Assembly: GCA_003665825.1 (NCBI GenBank)
Contig: QPFY01000009.1
Coordinates: 496,001-560,000, forward strand
Direction of reading: 5' to 3'
DNA length: 64,000 nucleotides
DNA from: Microbotryum silenes-acaulis
Lineage: Eukaryota; Basidiomycota; Microbotryomycetes; Microbotryales; Microbotryaceae
The notes beneath the pieces are model-generated. The model was given only the letters and a program-made list of their open reading frames with translations. It did not search any database and was not told the DNA's origin. Made by a program: the position numbers and the translations under genes. Every line of letters begins with the position of its first letter. Positions within the stretch are counted from its first letter, which is position 1. Positions 48,242 through 59,285 of the stretch are shown here, in pieces.

Positions 48242-49861
48242 ATGGCCTCGAGCCCTCCCAAGAACGTCCTCAGGGCTCGTCATTCCAAGTCGAGCCTTAG
48301 TCAAGCATCCCCGTCACGGCCCGGGAACAGCAGCGGCAGCAGTCGCGATGGTGGAGCTGCTGGTCCTGGCTCACCAGTGGGCGCCACTACCAAGTCACGA
48401 CGGGCGCATCAGAGGACAGACTCGTGGGAGGGCGATGAAGACAGTGATGATTGGGAGGATCACGAAGATTCCAAGAAACGTCGAAAGGAACAAGACCAAT
48501 TTGTCGCTTCGGCACCCTCACCAAACCCCACCAAAAGAGCTCGACTTGCCCCCACCCCCAGCAAGAAATCGCAAACTGCCGGTCTGGGTCGACGACTTCG
48601 CTCACTGCTTTTGCTTTTGCTCGGACCGACTGCTCGAGTCGGTACCTTTGGGATTTCCATGGTGTGGTCATGTTTTATGTATCTTCTCCCCCTCATCTGC
48701 GCCATCGGTTTGGCATGTTACTGCCTCTCTTCCGTTCGGTCGTTCGGCAAATCGTTACTACTCCTATTACCCTCGGCCCCATCTTTCGCACCCCTCACGA
48801 CCCTCTACTGCTCGACGATCCGATTAGGCTGCAATCGCTCATCACCGACTCAAGCCGAAATCGATTACCAAAAACTCGTCTCCCAAACGACCAGAACTAC
48901 CGCCGTTAAAATCGAGCAGGCGAAAGACATTTTCGGGAGCTTGTTGAACCTCGGCGATGGGTCGGCCGGAAGTGCCGGCGCTCTGCACCCCGTTGAGATG
49001 TGGGAGTTGGCCACGGCGGTCAAGTACTCGGGGTTGGAGGAGAGGGATTTCTTGGGCGCGCAGCTGAATGATCTAGGTGAGCTCGCGGAGTTTCAAGAAT
49101 TCCATCCGGGAAGCCAAGGCTAAATTTGAAGAGTTTCTGCCGTGCTCACCACAGGCAATGACGTTCGATCTCTCAAAGACAACCTCATCGAGGTCAACTC
49201 ATTGGGGATAAATTCGCTCATCTGGGTCATTCATCATTTTGACCGCCTCCAAATCATCATCAATAAAGCTCACGCCGAAAAGGAGTCGAACAAGCAAAAC
49301 CGGCGACGACGTTCGACGGCGGAGAACGACCGACTTTCCGCATCCATCAACGAGGTTTACGAGCAAATCAACTTCCACCTCGAAGCGATCCTCGACAAGC
49401 TCGAAACGACGATACCGCTTTCGACGCCCACGTCGGATCGAGCACGACAGTTGTTCGACGAACTGAGTCGCGAGGATCGAAGGATCGACGAGATGCGCCA
49501 AGAATCCAGTCCCTTGATGCGCTTCATCTCCGAATCAGGCGCATTGGTCGTAGGAACGAAGAGCAATTTCAAGGCACGACAACTGAAAAAGGACTATGAC
49601 CTCACGCGGGTGTCGGCGAGTAGCGTCTCGGTCCTTCATCGTGGCTTGGAAGAGACGAGGACGTCCTTGTTGGAGTACAAGCATGGGGTTGGGAGTTATA
49701 AGGCGAGTGTGATTGGCTATCAGTTGGGTGGGGCGGGGTTGGACGTCGACGAGGAGGTCGAGCATTTAGGGAAGGTCATGGATGATTTCAAGAGGACGCT
49801 GCAGGAGGTAAAGAATAGGGGCAAACCCGGAGGCAGTGGAGCCAAGACACTACCGATGTAG
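48242..49861 (+). CDS. Membrane/coiled-coil unknown, copy 1 of a local paralogous pair
   Basis: ATG 48242 (MASSPPKNVLRARHSKSSLS). The N-terminal about 110 residues are Ser-rich with an acidic patch (DEDSDDWEDHED) and a bipartite basic motif (SKKRRKEQ, then TKRARLAP). Two or three hydrophobic stretches follow: LRSLLLLLLGPTARVGTFG, SCFMYLLPLICAIGLACYCL and KSLLLLLPSAPSFAPL. The rest is helical: QKLVSQTTRTTAVKIEQAK, MWELATAVKYSGLEERDF, then after one intron LIWVIHHFDRLQIIINKAHA, EQINFHLEAILDKLETTIPL, and a C-terminal block YKHGVGSYKASVIGYQLGGA + GLDVDEEVEHLGKVMDD. Stop TAG 49859-49861. The C-terminal two thirds align with the gene at 56555-58034. Family unknown; hydrophobic segments beside a nuclear-type basic motif could mean nuclear envelope or ER, which is inference. 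Confidence 0.72.
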
Positions 49862-51599
49862 GGGAAGGGAAGGCGAACTTTATGTAGAGTACCATCGGGG
49901 ATCAAGCTTGGGCTTGGTGGGATATATGAACGTGAGCACTAGGCAGTCGTGGCGCGAGGTGCGGCGGCTTTGAGCTGATTTTTCGTGCACGTTTGACAGG
50001 CCTATATACATGAACAGGGCTGCTGGGTCGACAGGAATCGTTTTCACCTGGAATACAAAATTGCTTTTCGCTGGTTCCATCAACTTAGGTCACGTGACTA
50101 GAAGAGTGAGTTTCGAAAGGCCGCCGGCGTGGGGACGATCAAGCTTCACCCCCTATTTTAACGACGAGCAATTCGACGGGGTTTTAAGCGCAGATTGACA
50201 TCAGAGGGAGATCAAGCACCAGTATTGTTGCACTCGTCTTGCTGTGTTTAACTGAACAGACTACCCTCTTCCCAGTCCATATGTTCCCGCTTTCCCCCTT
50301 TGGCCTCCAAGTCGGAATCTCTCGCCACTCAACGACCCCCGAACTGAACTAACCCCTCGTGTCTCTATACAATGACGCTCTGTAACTTTCAACTCGTGCT
50401 CGCGTTCGCTGGCTGGATTGTCACACTTTGCTTATCAACAAGTGGAATTACTGAGCGATCTCACAGAACCGAGAGGTTCGGGTTGTTTCGGCATACAATT
50501 AACTGCAAATCCTCAGGAGGTACGTCATCGAGCTCAGCTACTTGACCATCCAATTCCTCACTTCGGTCAGCCGTCATTTCGAACATCTCAAATCCGTAGA
50601 TCAACACAACCATCGCGCAGAACAAGGGAGCCACGAACAAAACTACGAGCGTCGCTATTCCGAGGGTTTTGATTGACTCGCCTCGATGCTTTTGACGAGG
50701 CTATGACCGTGGATTGATGATTCGGCGCCCAATTCCTAACAGACCCGGCCCTCTTTACTATGTACTATAATCAACTCGCCGGTGAGTTGTGACGGGTTGG
50801 TCTGTTCTAATAGCTACAGCGCATCAAGCTGACGATTGGAAGTCATCATCGCGCATGCTGGGTGGTATTTCCGGTAGTTGATGCGAGGTCAATTTTTTGG
50901 CCGAAGGACGACGAAATCCTGGGGACCCCGGCTTCCTTCCTATTGGCCCCGAAAGCGAGTCGCAAGAGACATATAGCGGCTCGCAAGGCTCGCAGGTGAC
51001 TTGCAGTGACTTGAGGATCGATGTACCGTTATAACCCTCGGTTCGTGTCAGGGCTGCGATATTTCACCGCTAGCCCTCTGCTTGAGATGGAAGTCCCGAC
51101 TTCTTGCTCGGGCTAACCGTCCCCGGCTGACTAGGCTTCCACTAAGTGGACGATGTATTCCACTCCCGCGGAGCTCTTTGCGGGCTTCTTCGCTTTTTTA
51201 TGTGTGCTCATTGCTTATTAAGGGCGACACAAAGGTCGCTGGACGATCCTCAGTGTTCAGTGGTTTCTAAAGTACTCGCCCAATGCAGTGGCAGGCAGTG
51301 CGCCGTCACATGTGTGCAGAGTCGTCCTGACGACTTGAGCCCCGATCAATATCTTAGCAATTAACAAAGATTTAGAAGACAAAAAATATGAAATTAAGTC
51401 AGGTGGTAGGAGTGACACAGCATACGCCCTCTCCACCGCCCGATGCGATATCCTAGTAACTTAGGCTCGCCTTTGAACCTGGGCGGCACCTTCGAAGCCC
51501 ACGCCGGGCGCGCGCATCTTTCGAGAACAAGACGTCACGACTTTATGGACAGATCACGGTACGCGCTACTTGTTCTGACTGAGACTCTAGTCACTGCCG

Positions 51600-52350
51600 T
51601 CGGCTTGTCAATGTTCTTGCGAACATTCTCGTGGACCGAAGCTGAACCGACAGCCCGCCGCCGCTGCTTCGACTTCGGAGACTGTAACGGAGGACCCGGT
51701 ACAGCTCCACCCGATCCAATCGGCTGAGCATCTACTACATGCCTGTGTGCGGTACGCTCTACGGCACCTCGTCGTCGACACCCTATCTGTTCCGATCGCC
51801 GCTTTCGCCTCGAACGACTGGGCTCGGAAACTCGTCGACGGCGCGAACAGGTCAGCAACAGGTGGCGAGAAGGGAAAAGGCAAAGGAGCCGAAAGAGATG
51901 AAGAGAATTGAGAGGGTGTTTTGTACGCAGTGGTAGGCGGCAGTGAGCTCATCTGGGGCATTCATACCGTGCGAGCCTCATCTACTACGGGTCGGGGCGT
52001 GAACAAGCGTTCAATTATCCCACTGCGTAGAAAACCCCTCGGAATTCATCTCTTTCAGCTCCTTTGACTATTCCCTTCTCGCCACCTGTTGATAACCTGC
52101 TCGCGCCGTCGACGAGTTTTCGAGCCCAGTCGTTCGAGGCGAACGCGGCGATGGAAAAAGTTAGGACGTCGATGATGAGGTGCTGTACAGCGTATAGCAC
52201 ACAGGCATGCAGTAGACGCTCGGCCGATTGGATCAGGTCGGGCCGTACCGGGCCCTTCGTCACAGTCTCCGAAGTCGAAGCAGCGGCGGCGGGCTGTCGG
52301 TTCAGCTGCGGTTCGCGAGAATGTCCACAAACCGAGAACATAACGACGAC
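51600..52350. repeat. Diverged inverted duplication of a coding-like segment
   Basis: Left arm about 51600-51940 and right arm about 52020-52350 are inverted copies at roughly 85% identity by eye, with a spacer of about 80 nt. The frame read on the plus strand in the left arm and on the minus strand in the right arm is preserved: both read LNRQPAAAASTSETVT, then IQSAE.LLHACV.YA, then IAAFASNDWARKLVDGA and TGGEKG. Most differences leave this frame readable, although the left arm has a stop after GAERDEEN. This suggests two copies of part of a once-coding gene, head to head. No family recognised. Confidence 0.75.
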
Positions 52351-52828
52351 GCCCAGTCTTGTCTTCAAAGACGAAGTGAGTGTGTCCGTATCCTCAGTTG
52401 TAAGTCATACAGACCAAGGACTGAACGGAACTTTGTTTGTGCCTCAGCCGGATGCTCTTCGCCGCCTTCCCCGCGGTCTGTTCGTCAACGGTGTTGTGCA
52501 GCGTTGGAGTATAGGTGTGGGCTACCTGGGCCGCGCAGGCCGACCCCACCCTCGGACCTCTCAGTCGCCTTCGATGCGGTGATCCACCACCCAGAAGGAG
52601 TCTCCTCTCGGGGAATGAGAGGTCCGAGGGTGGGGTCGGCCTGCGCGGCCCAGGTAGCCCACACCTATACTCCAACGCTGCACAACACCGTTGACGAACA
52701 GACCGCGGGGAAGGCGGCGAAGAGCATCCGGCTGAGGCACAAACAAAGTTCCGTTCAGTCCTTGGTCTGTATGACTTACAACTGAGGATACGGACACACT
52801 CACTTCGTCTCTGAAAACACGGCTGGGC
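52351..52828. repeat. Near-perfect long inverted repeat (palindrome)
   Basis: Left arm 52351-52563 is the reverse complement of right arm 52616-52828, with a 52-nt central spacer (52564-52615). The inner about 190 nt of each arm match without a mismatch in the segments I checked; only the outermost about 20 nt carry a few mismatches. The arms would form a very long hairpin. The left arm abuts the older inverted duplication at 52350. Open frames running through both arms on opposite strands therefore give identical peptides, for example TLFVPQPDALRRLPRG. Confidence 0.88.
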
Positions 52829-54560
52829 CCGGGTCGTCGTCGGCGCGCCGCTAGCACGCGCTGACAAGCCTGGCCGCTGCCGACCGGCACGCTGCCGCAT
52901 AGGGACGCGTAAGCAGTGGCGGCGTAACCCAGCGCGAGACGGTCAGTATGTATCGTAGCGTAGAGGATCACGTATAAGAGCACCCAGGGTCACAGCTCAC
53001 AGTGCGAAATGATCCTTTCGGACACCGCCTTGGTCCAGCCCAGACGTCAGCAGCCTAGAGCAGTACTAACCTCGGTAGGCGACGGCTCCAGGGTGGAGAT
53101 GATGACCGGACTCACCATCATATTGCGCTTGAAGACTCGGATGCTAGGGCTCGTCTTCTTGCTCAAGTCTTCACTTGTCGTCAGATTTGCGGCTGGAAGT
53201 GCCATGGATTGGGTGTGTGATCGGACGGTGTGCAAGAGGGAGAAAGCGGGCGGAGCGTAAGTGAGCAGCTGCTCCTACTGCGGCTTGAGGCAGGGGGAGG
53301 ATTTTTCGGGGGGCCTGCATGCCTTGGCGGGTTTGCCCCGTCAAGCCGGCCAGGGCTCCGCTGCCCGCAAGCAGATCGCATTTATCCACCTCACCTAGAT
53401 CAGGCTCGCTGATACCCGCCACCAAGGAACGTTAGAAAGCAATGCTAACCAATAGAAAGATTGAGCGCAGTCAATAGCATTCCCATTGGGCGCCGCCTGA
53501 TTATCATTTCACACCATGCTAAGGAACGCAATTCCAGGCAAAGGTAGTGGGATTCTGCAAGAAACATGGCGATACTGAGCTGCGATGTTGTCTTGAGACC
53601 CAGTCTCAACGTGGAAGAGTGCCTGGCCCCTTACGACCCCGATCCCGACCCTGACCATGAAATCGAATCCGTCTTCGAGGTCTACAAAACCACCGTGATC
53701 TCGACGTCTCCAGCAAAATGTCTACTAGCGACGCCTCGGACTTCTGGAGCAAATCAACCTGCCCATGTATCCGATACTCTGGAGCAGCGTGTCACGATCG
53801 GCCCTGTAGCTGTGGAAACCGAGGCACCGTCGTAGCCACAGGAGCTTGAAATAGTTGGTCCCATCGAGCCCATACCAGACCAGATTTCCACGGCAATCTC
53901 GCTGCGGAGCGAAGCACGCCGACGGAGGCATATGTTAGAGACCGTATCGCTCGTTCAACGTGCTTACAATCGGATGAACGTGCTAGGGACGTACAGAGGC
54001 TTGTTGCAAGTCTACGCGCTAGCGCCGGGACCTCCCCCAGGAAGACGGCCTCTATTCATGGTGCACGCTCCACGCCTGGCCAGGAGTTGCACGGTGGCGA
54101 AAATACTGGAAAGGTTACAAGAGGCGATCAGATCAGATCGTATGCGCACAAGGTCGTGTTCAGAGCGCTTCGACACGCCTTGATCGGATATTGGCGCACC
54201 TTGTACGCAACGAGCAGCCGCCCAGGAAAGAGAGGAACAGACGGGCAAGGAGCGGACGACCACTCAGGACTCACTAGAGGGCAGAGAAGCACTTTCTCCT
54301 GCCTTTCACAGACACGAGGGAGTCACCGCAGCAGAGAGCCGAGATTCGTATCCAAGGTCCGTACGATTGTGAAAGACTTCACAGGGGGGGGGTAGCGACC
54401 ACCGCCACTAGTATTGCTCTCATCACGGCCGAGCCTCCTACTAAGGCATCCTCCGACCACATCATCTCGTCCAGTGCCACAACTGGGCCCATTCCAATCG
54501 GTGCGCCCATTTTGCTCTTAGCTGAGAGTCCACGCCACCAAAAGAAAGGTGCCGTGGCTA

Positions 54561-54588
54561 GCCCGTCAGATTGATCCGACTGACGGGC
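54561..54588. repeat. Short perfect inverted repeat
   Basis: GCCCGTCAG (54561-54569) and its exact reverse complement CTGACGGGC (54580-54588) with a 10-nt loop. There is no T-tract and no coding context. Could be a transposon-end remnant or chance. Confidence 0.6.
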
Positions 54589-56554
54589 AGGGAAACGGAC
54601 GAAGAGCTTGCGACTGGGCACATACCTGAGGCAATGGTGGTCCCGTGAGGTGGTTCGGTAGAAGAACAGATGCTATTGCAGTGCGCACCGCTCTACAATG
54701 TATAGCAACTCGAGCCCATAACGTTGGCAGAATACAACAAGTAGCGCGCCGATGTTTCGTCATGAAGCTCGTTGCGATGAAGACCAATCAGTAGGGGCCA
54801 GGCGAAGTCGGACCTGAACGCCGAGTGGATGTGGTAAAGCGTGCACTCGTTATACAAGCGAGAAGCAAGACCATTGCGATATGTATATGTATAGAGACTG
54901 TGAGGAGCGGATGTATACGCTTGGAGACGACCCTACGGACGACGCTGCAATGCAGTGCGGGCTCGCAAACGTGATTTCCACGACTCGAACGTCACCTACG
55001 AGCTGCGCTGCGGCCCAGTGGGTGCGGAAAGTTTGCACCTAGACCTATGTGTATGGTACACTGCCCGTCGGGGCCCGTTGGGACGGAAAGCGACATGACA
55101 TGATTTTGCGAGCGACGTGCGCCGTGTCGCCGTGTCGCCGCGTCGTCAGTGAGGCCGATGCAGGTGACTCGATGCTACGAACCTTACTCGAAAGCACCAT
55201 GGATTGATGGGGCGGCTGCTAGGTATCAGCTGCAACATGCGCGTACGATCCTCGCCAGTCTGAGGCCGTGAGGCTGCCAGAGTGAGAGCAGCGGTGGGTG
55301 ATGCTGGGATCAACGCGGTAGAACGCGGGCTCACCGAGGGCTAAGTGAGGGTGCCATGTAGCATGCAGAGACTGACCTCGGCCGCGACGACACGTTCAAT
55401 ACGTTGCTAAATCGAACGACTCAATGCTGATTGGATGTTGAGACGATACGAACTGAGTCAACTGCTTCGGTTGGGCCGCGTTGACGTGCTGGTGCGCTCA
55501 GACTGGCCACAGTGCAAAGTGGCTTATAGAGGACTAGCTTGGCCGGTTGCCAAAGGGGACCCACGGGCGTGTCGAGCGAGACGAGGAGGGTGCGGCGCCA
55601 GCAAGTAGTCAACAACTTTAGTGCTAACGAATTGGCTCAAGCCTCTCTGCGACTGATCTATCGCCGATGGTTTCCAAAAAAAAAAAAAGCTTTCCCTCCC
55701 GGTTTTGCCTGACCTTGCTTTCGCTGCCCCACCACTGCAATTTCTTCGCGGGGCCATGTCGTCTTGTCGGGGGAAACTCGCCCCAAAGCCCAAGCACTTA
55801 CCAAATGTCCCTATAGCATGATACTAGATAACTCTAAGTGTTGATCGATGGACGAACTGCCAATCGCCCAACCGATAATTCCGCGGAACAGGGACAGATG
55901 GCAGCGGATCAGCTTCCACCTCTGGAAGCCATCTCCAACAAACTCGAACCCAAGCCCCACATGCGACACCCACTCAAATAAGTCGTCAGGAACGCCAAAT
56001 TCAAGACGTGCGACATGCTCCCAATTCCCCACTAACCCCGGCCGTCACGGCGGGTTGCGATACCTGAACAAGGGCGGTGGACTGAAGGGTGCGTGAACGA
56101 CAGCATGCTGCATCGTAGCTCGAATGTATCCTTGTTCAACTTTGTGACCTGTCAGTGTACGAAAGGAAGATATCTATTTCAGTGCTTTGTGTCGTGAGCC
56201 GTACTCGGGGAGAACTTAGAAGGGAACCCAAGGGTTCAAAAGCCACAGTATAGATTTTCAAGGAGTAGACTACTCAATGGGCGTGTGTAATTGACCTAGG
56301 CTGGACGCTTCGTAGATCTTGAAGTTCTTGAACTCTCATATTCCGCCCTTTTTCTTCTGACCGGTCACTGACACTACAGTTTGCGCAGCCCTGCGCAGCC
56401 TACAGGTCATATAGGGGGTAACCGGCTTGCCAAGAATCGGGGGCTCCTTTTGGAACCGGCATTTTGACGAGGTGGGAAGAGCGATGTAGGGGAGTAGAAA
56501 TAGGTCAGTCTACTGCGACAGCCTGTGTCGTTATTGATCTCTCCTCAAGAGGCT

Positions 56555-58034
56555 ATGGTCTCCTACACCTACAACGAAGATGACGTGCGCAAGGAGACCC
56601 CAGCCCCGCCTGCGTCAGCCGACGCTCTTCGCACACGGACAGCGATGGCCGCTAGGTCTTTTCAGTCTCACGCGGACGTTCAGCAGGACGACTATACCTC
56701 CTCATCGAAGTACACACCATCTCCTTCGTCTCGAAGGAAGGTCGTCCTTCGTCCGATTCAGGCGATGACGTTTTTCCTCGTCTGGCTTATGAGTCTCTAC
56801 GTTTTGTCTCCACAACAAGTATCTGCCGAGGTGATTACCGGCAGGGATTCACCGGATTATGGTCTTTTATCCAAATCAGCCCACTTGATCTCGGTCATGA
56901 CGTGCCACGTGCTCAAATTTGGTTGCCCCACGAATACGAGTTCGAATACCACCCAAGCGTCTACCTAGTCCCGCTTTTTGGTTAGGCTCGCGCAAGGGTT
57001 AGAGGAGACGCACCGTGCCCGAGCGGCGGAACGCAAACAAGATCAAAAGAAAAAACACGGCGAGCTCGTGCATAAGACAACTCAACGCGTGGAAGCCAGG
57101 CTACACCAAACGAACAGCATCTTTCACAGCCTCAAGAGTCTCCACTGCCAAGACGCCGGTGGGGACCAGCAGTGCGTGTTGGGCTTGTGCAGTGTCTGTT
57201 CGATGTGGTTCCTGTTCAGAAAATCGCGACAGATGTCAAGTATTCGGGGTTGGAGAATGCTCAGATATTGGCTCAAGAGGCGGAGGAACTTGGTGAGGTG
57301 GTGCGATCTGCTGCTGGTGCGAAGCCCTCGTATCTGACTCCTTTTCAATCACCCCCCGGTGCTCCCGCATAGCTAAGGACTCGCACATCCTCAAGGATAT
57401 CGCTCTGCACATCCACTCTCTCGGCCACAAAGCTTTCCGTTCTTTTCCCCTGTATTTCGAAGAGATCAATACCTTGCTCCAACAAGTCCTCAATGCAACG
57501 ACCTCCAAGGAACTGAGCAAACTGATGGCTTCGATCGACGCCAAGTTCGATTCGATCCTCCAAGCGCTCTTGAACAAAGTCGCGCAAGGACATGAACTTT
57601 CCGCTCGATCATCGGGTCGAGCGCATATGCTTTATGACCGATTGAGGCGGGAAGAACAACGGATCGAAGCTTCACGTGCTTCGTCACCTTTGCTACGCTC
57701 AGTCCTAGAGACGACGGCTTCGGTCTTCGGGGACAACTTGACGTTCCACGCTCGGCGATTGAAGAAGAACTTGGCACTTACGCATCACTCCGCTCATAGT
57801 GTGATCACGCTGAGTCGCAGCTTGGAGGGTTTTCGTGCGGCGTTAGTGACGTACAAGACGAGCGTCGGGAGCTACAAGGCCAACGTCATCGGATACTATT
57901 TGGCCAGCTTGGGCTTGATAGCCAAAGAGGAGGCGCGACACATCGGGAAGAATATGCAGAAACTCAAAGCGTCGGTCCAAGAGTTCATCCAGGCTTCAAG
58001 GGTGGCTCAAATCCAACGTCTCCTTCCATGGTAG
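56555..58034 (+). CDS. Membrane/coiled-coil unknown, copy 2 of the local pair
   Basis: ATG 56555 (MVSYTYNEDDVRKETPAPPA). A disordered N-terminus is followed by one hydrophobic segment (MTFFLVWLMSLYVLSPQQVS). The frame closes at TAG 56966, but short candidate introns restore it: GTCTAC...GGTTAG (about 34 nt, 56959-56992) and GTGTTG...GTTCAG (about 46 nt near 57180-57225). The result reads GELVHKTTQRVEARLHQTN, SIFHSLKSLHCQDAGGDQQC, KIATDVKYSGLENAQILAQE. After a third intron come SHILKDIALHIHSLGHKAF and the block TYKTSVGSYKANVIGYYLAS + LGLIAKEEARHIGKNMQ, stop 58032-58034. It aligns with copy 1 (VKYSGLE, VGSYKA.VIGY.L, EE..H.GK.M) at low identity and lacks the copy 1 basic N-terminus. The 34-nt intron is very short, so this may instead be a decaying copy. 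Confidence 0.62.
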
Positions 58035-58222
58035 AGGGCGACCGTCACCTCGTTTCCACAATCGGTCCCGTTGGCACTGGTTGCGCATACTGGGTCGGAG
58101 TAGAAGAACATGGGTACTTCGCGAATTCACATATCACTGTAGGTATTTACAAAGCACATATCGAGCATTCGTGATATCGAAGTTGCCGTTCGTCGCTAGA
58201 TACGGCCACACTCTGATCCCGT

Positions 58223-59285
58223 CTATTCGTCTTGGGGCGCTCGAGGGCTCAGAGCGGAGCCTTCGATCAACTTGGCGATATCTTTGTCGATCGATTCCGG
58301 CGTAGTGGTCCTGTACAAACGACGGAAGGAGGTTGTCAACAATCTACAATGCCGAGGGAAAAGAGGGTGGAGCAAAGACCGGAAGGACTTACGAGGAGTA
58401 CCTCGACACGACGTTGCCTTTGCCATCGACCAAGAACTTTGTAAAGTTCCTGTGAGGGATAGGAATACGCTCTATCAGCTCCGCTCGGTGCATACACTCC
58501 TCAAGCCTGATAACAGTGACTGACCACTTGATCATGGTTGTGCCGAAGATTCCGGGCTGCTTCGCCTTGAGATATTGGAAGACCTCGTTGGTGCTGTCAC
58601 CGTTGACATCCGACTGATAGAGATGAGAGGAACCGGCTGTTAGTAGTGCGAACGGTTTGTAAACGGCCGTGTCCGGTAAGATCCTCACCTTCTTCATCAG
58701 AGGAAAGCTGACGCCGTGGTTGAGAGTGCAGAAGCTGGCGACGTCATCATCCGTGCCGGGTTCTTGACCACCGAACTACGAAGGAGTCAGATGCTGATGA
58801 TGAGTGAGCAACACTCTTCCGACGCGCGGTAGCCAGCTGTCACCGAACTAACCTGGTTGCAGGGAAAGCCCAAGAGCTCAAAGCCTTTGCCCTTGTACTT
58901 TTTGTAGAGCGCTTCAAGACCATCGTACTATGTGGTAGAAGAGAGACCAGGATTCAACACGTGGTAGCGTCGACGAGGAGGATGACGACGAGCTTCCTCG
59001 ACGCGTTATGAGTGCTGGCTGACCTGCTTGGTGAAGCCGCATTTGGATGCGGTGTTGACGATCAATACGACCTTGCCCTTCAGATCCTGTTGAAAGTGCG
59101 AGGTTGCGTAGTCATCAGAACAGTGTTCAAGCGCATGCGATATCCGGCAACCGCGCCCACCCGAAGCCGAGCGAGGTCGTACGACCACGACTCGACTGTG
59201 CCAGGCAACTGACCTTGAAGTCGTACGTCTTGTCGGCTCCGGGCAGAGGCGCCTTGAGATCGTAAAAGGTCGTGGCGGAAGACAT
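58223..59285 (-). CDS. Glutathione peroxidase-like thiol peroxidase (cysteine type)
   Basis: Reduces hydrogen and lipid peroxides; fungal members usually take electrons from thioredoxin and can act as redox sensors. ATG 59283-59285 (MSSATTFYDLKAPLPGADK). Exons: DLKGKVVLIVNTASKCGFTK (peroxidatic Cys in the N-x-A-S-K-C-G-F motif, not selenocysteine), YDGLEALYKKYKGKGFELLG, FPCNQFGGQEPGTDDDVASF (second Cys and Gln of the active site), HGVSFPLMKK, SDVNGDSTNEVFQYLKAKQP and GIFGTTMIKW joined to NFTKFLVDGKGNVVSRYSS (catalytic W and N). The C-terminus TTTPESIDKDIAKLIEG stops at 58223-58225. Six introns; about 190 residues, full family length. Confidence 0.95.

Larger units (their letters stand above)
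49862..56554. other. Gene-poor interval with gene fragments and inverted duplications
   Basis: About 6.7 kb with no gene that I can assemble. It is bracketed by the two membrane/coiled-coil paralogues. It contains nested inverted repeats at 51.6-52.8 kb, a short perfect hairpin at 54561-54588, an A-run near 55677-55689, and many short open frames without family motifs (for example plus strand 53566-53835, with an Asp-Pro repeat DPDPDPDHE, and minus strand 53047-53235). Base composition appears more even and less GC-biased than in the flanking genes. I found no reverse transcriptase, transposase or integrase motif, no target-site duplication and no tRNA. It may be a decayed mobile-element or gene-duplication landing zone. 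Confidence 0.5.

Noticed and set aside
52394..52900. Minus-strand open frame of 168 codons, nearly identical to the plus-strand frame at 52228-52785
   Set aside because: The identity arises because both frames run through the palindrome arms in opposite directions. It has no family motif, and the flanking unique parts differ.
53566..53835. Plus-strand open frame with Asp-Pro repeat as a small gene
   Set aside because: 89 codons, no recognisable fold or family, inside the repeat-rich interval with no splice support.
54561..54588. 9-bp perfect hairpin as a transcription terminator or transposon end
   Set aside because: There is no T-tract (and this is a eukaryotic locus), and no matching second end or target duplication was found. 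Kept only as a short repeat.
55118..55146. GTCGCC-type tandem run as a CRISPR or minisatellite array
   Set aside because: Only two or three imperfect 8-9-nt units. Too short to be an array, and CRISPR is not expected in a fungal nuclear genome.
55670..55690. A-run near 55677-55689 as a retrotransposon poly(A) tail
   Set aside because: No reverse transcriptase motif lies upstream and no flanking duplication is seen. A similar T10 run occurs in an ordinary promoter at 12884.
48242..58034. Mating-type locus (pheromone receptor/HD genes) in the unusual interval
   Set aside because: No seven-helix receptor, homeodomain or CAAX-ending pheromone precursor could be recognised. The flanking paralogues do not resemble known mating-locus genes.
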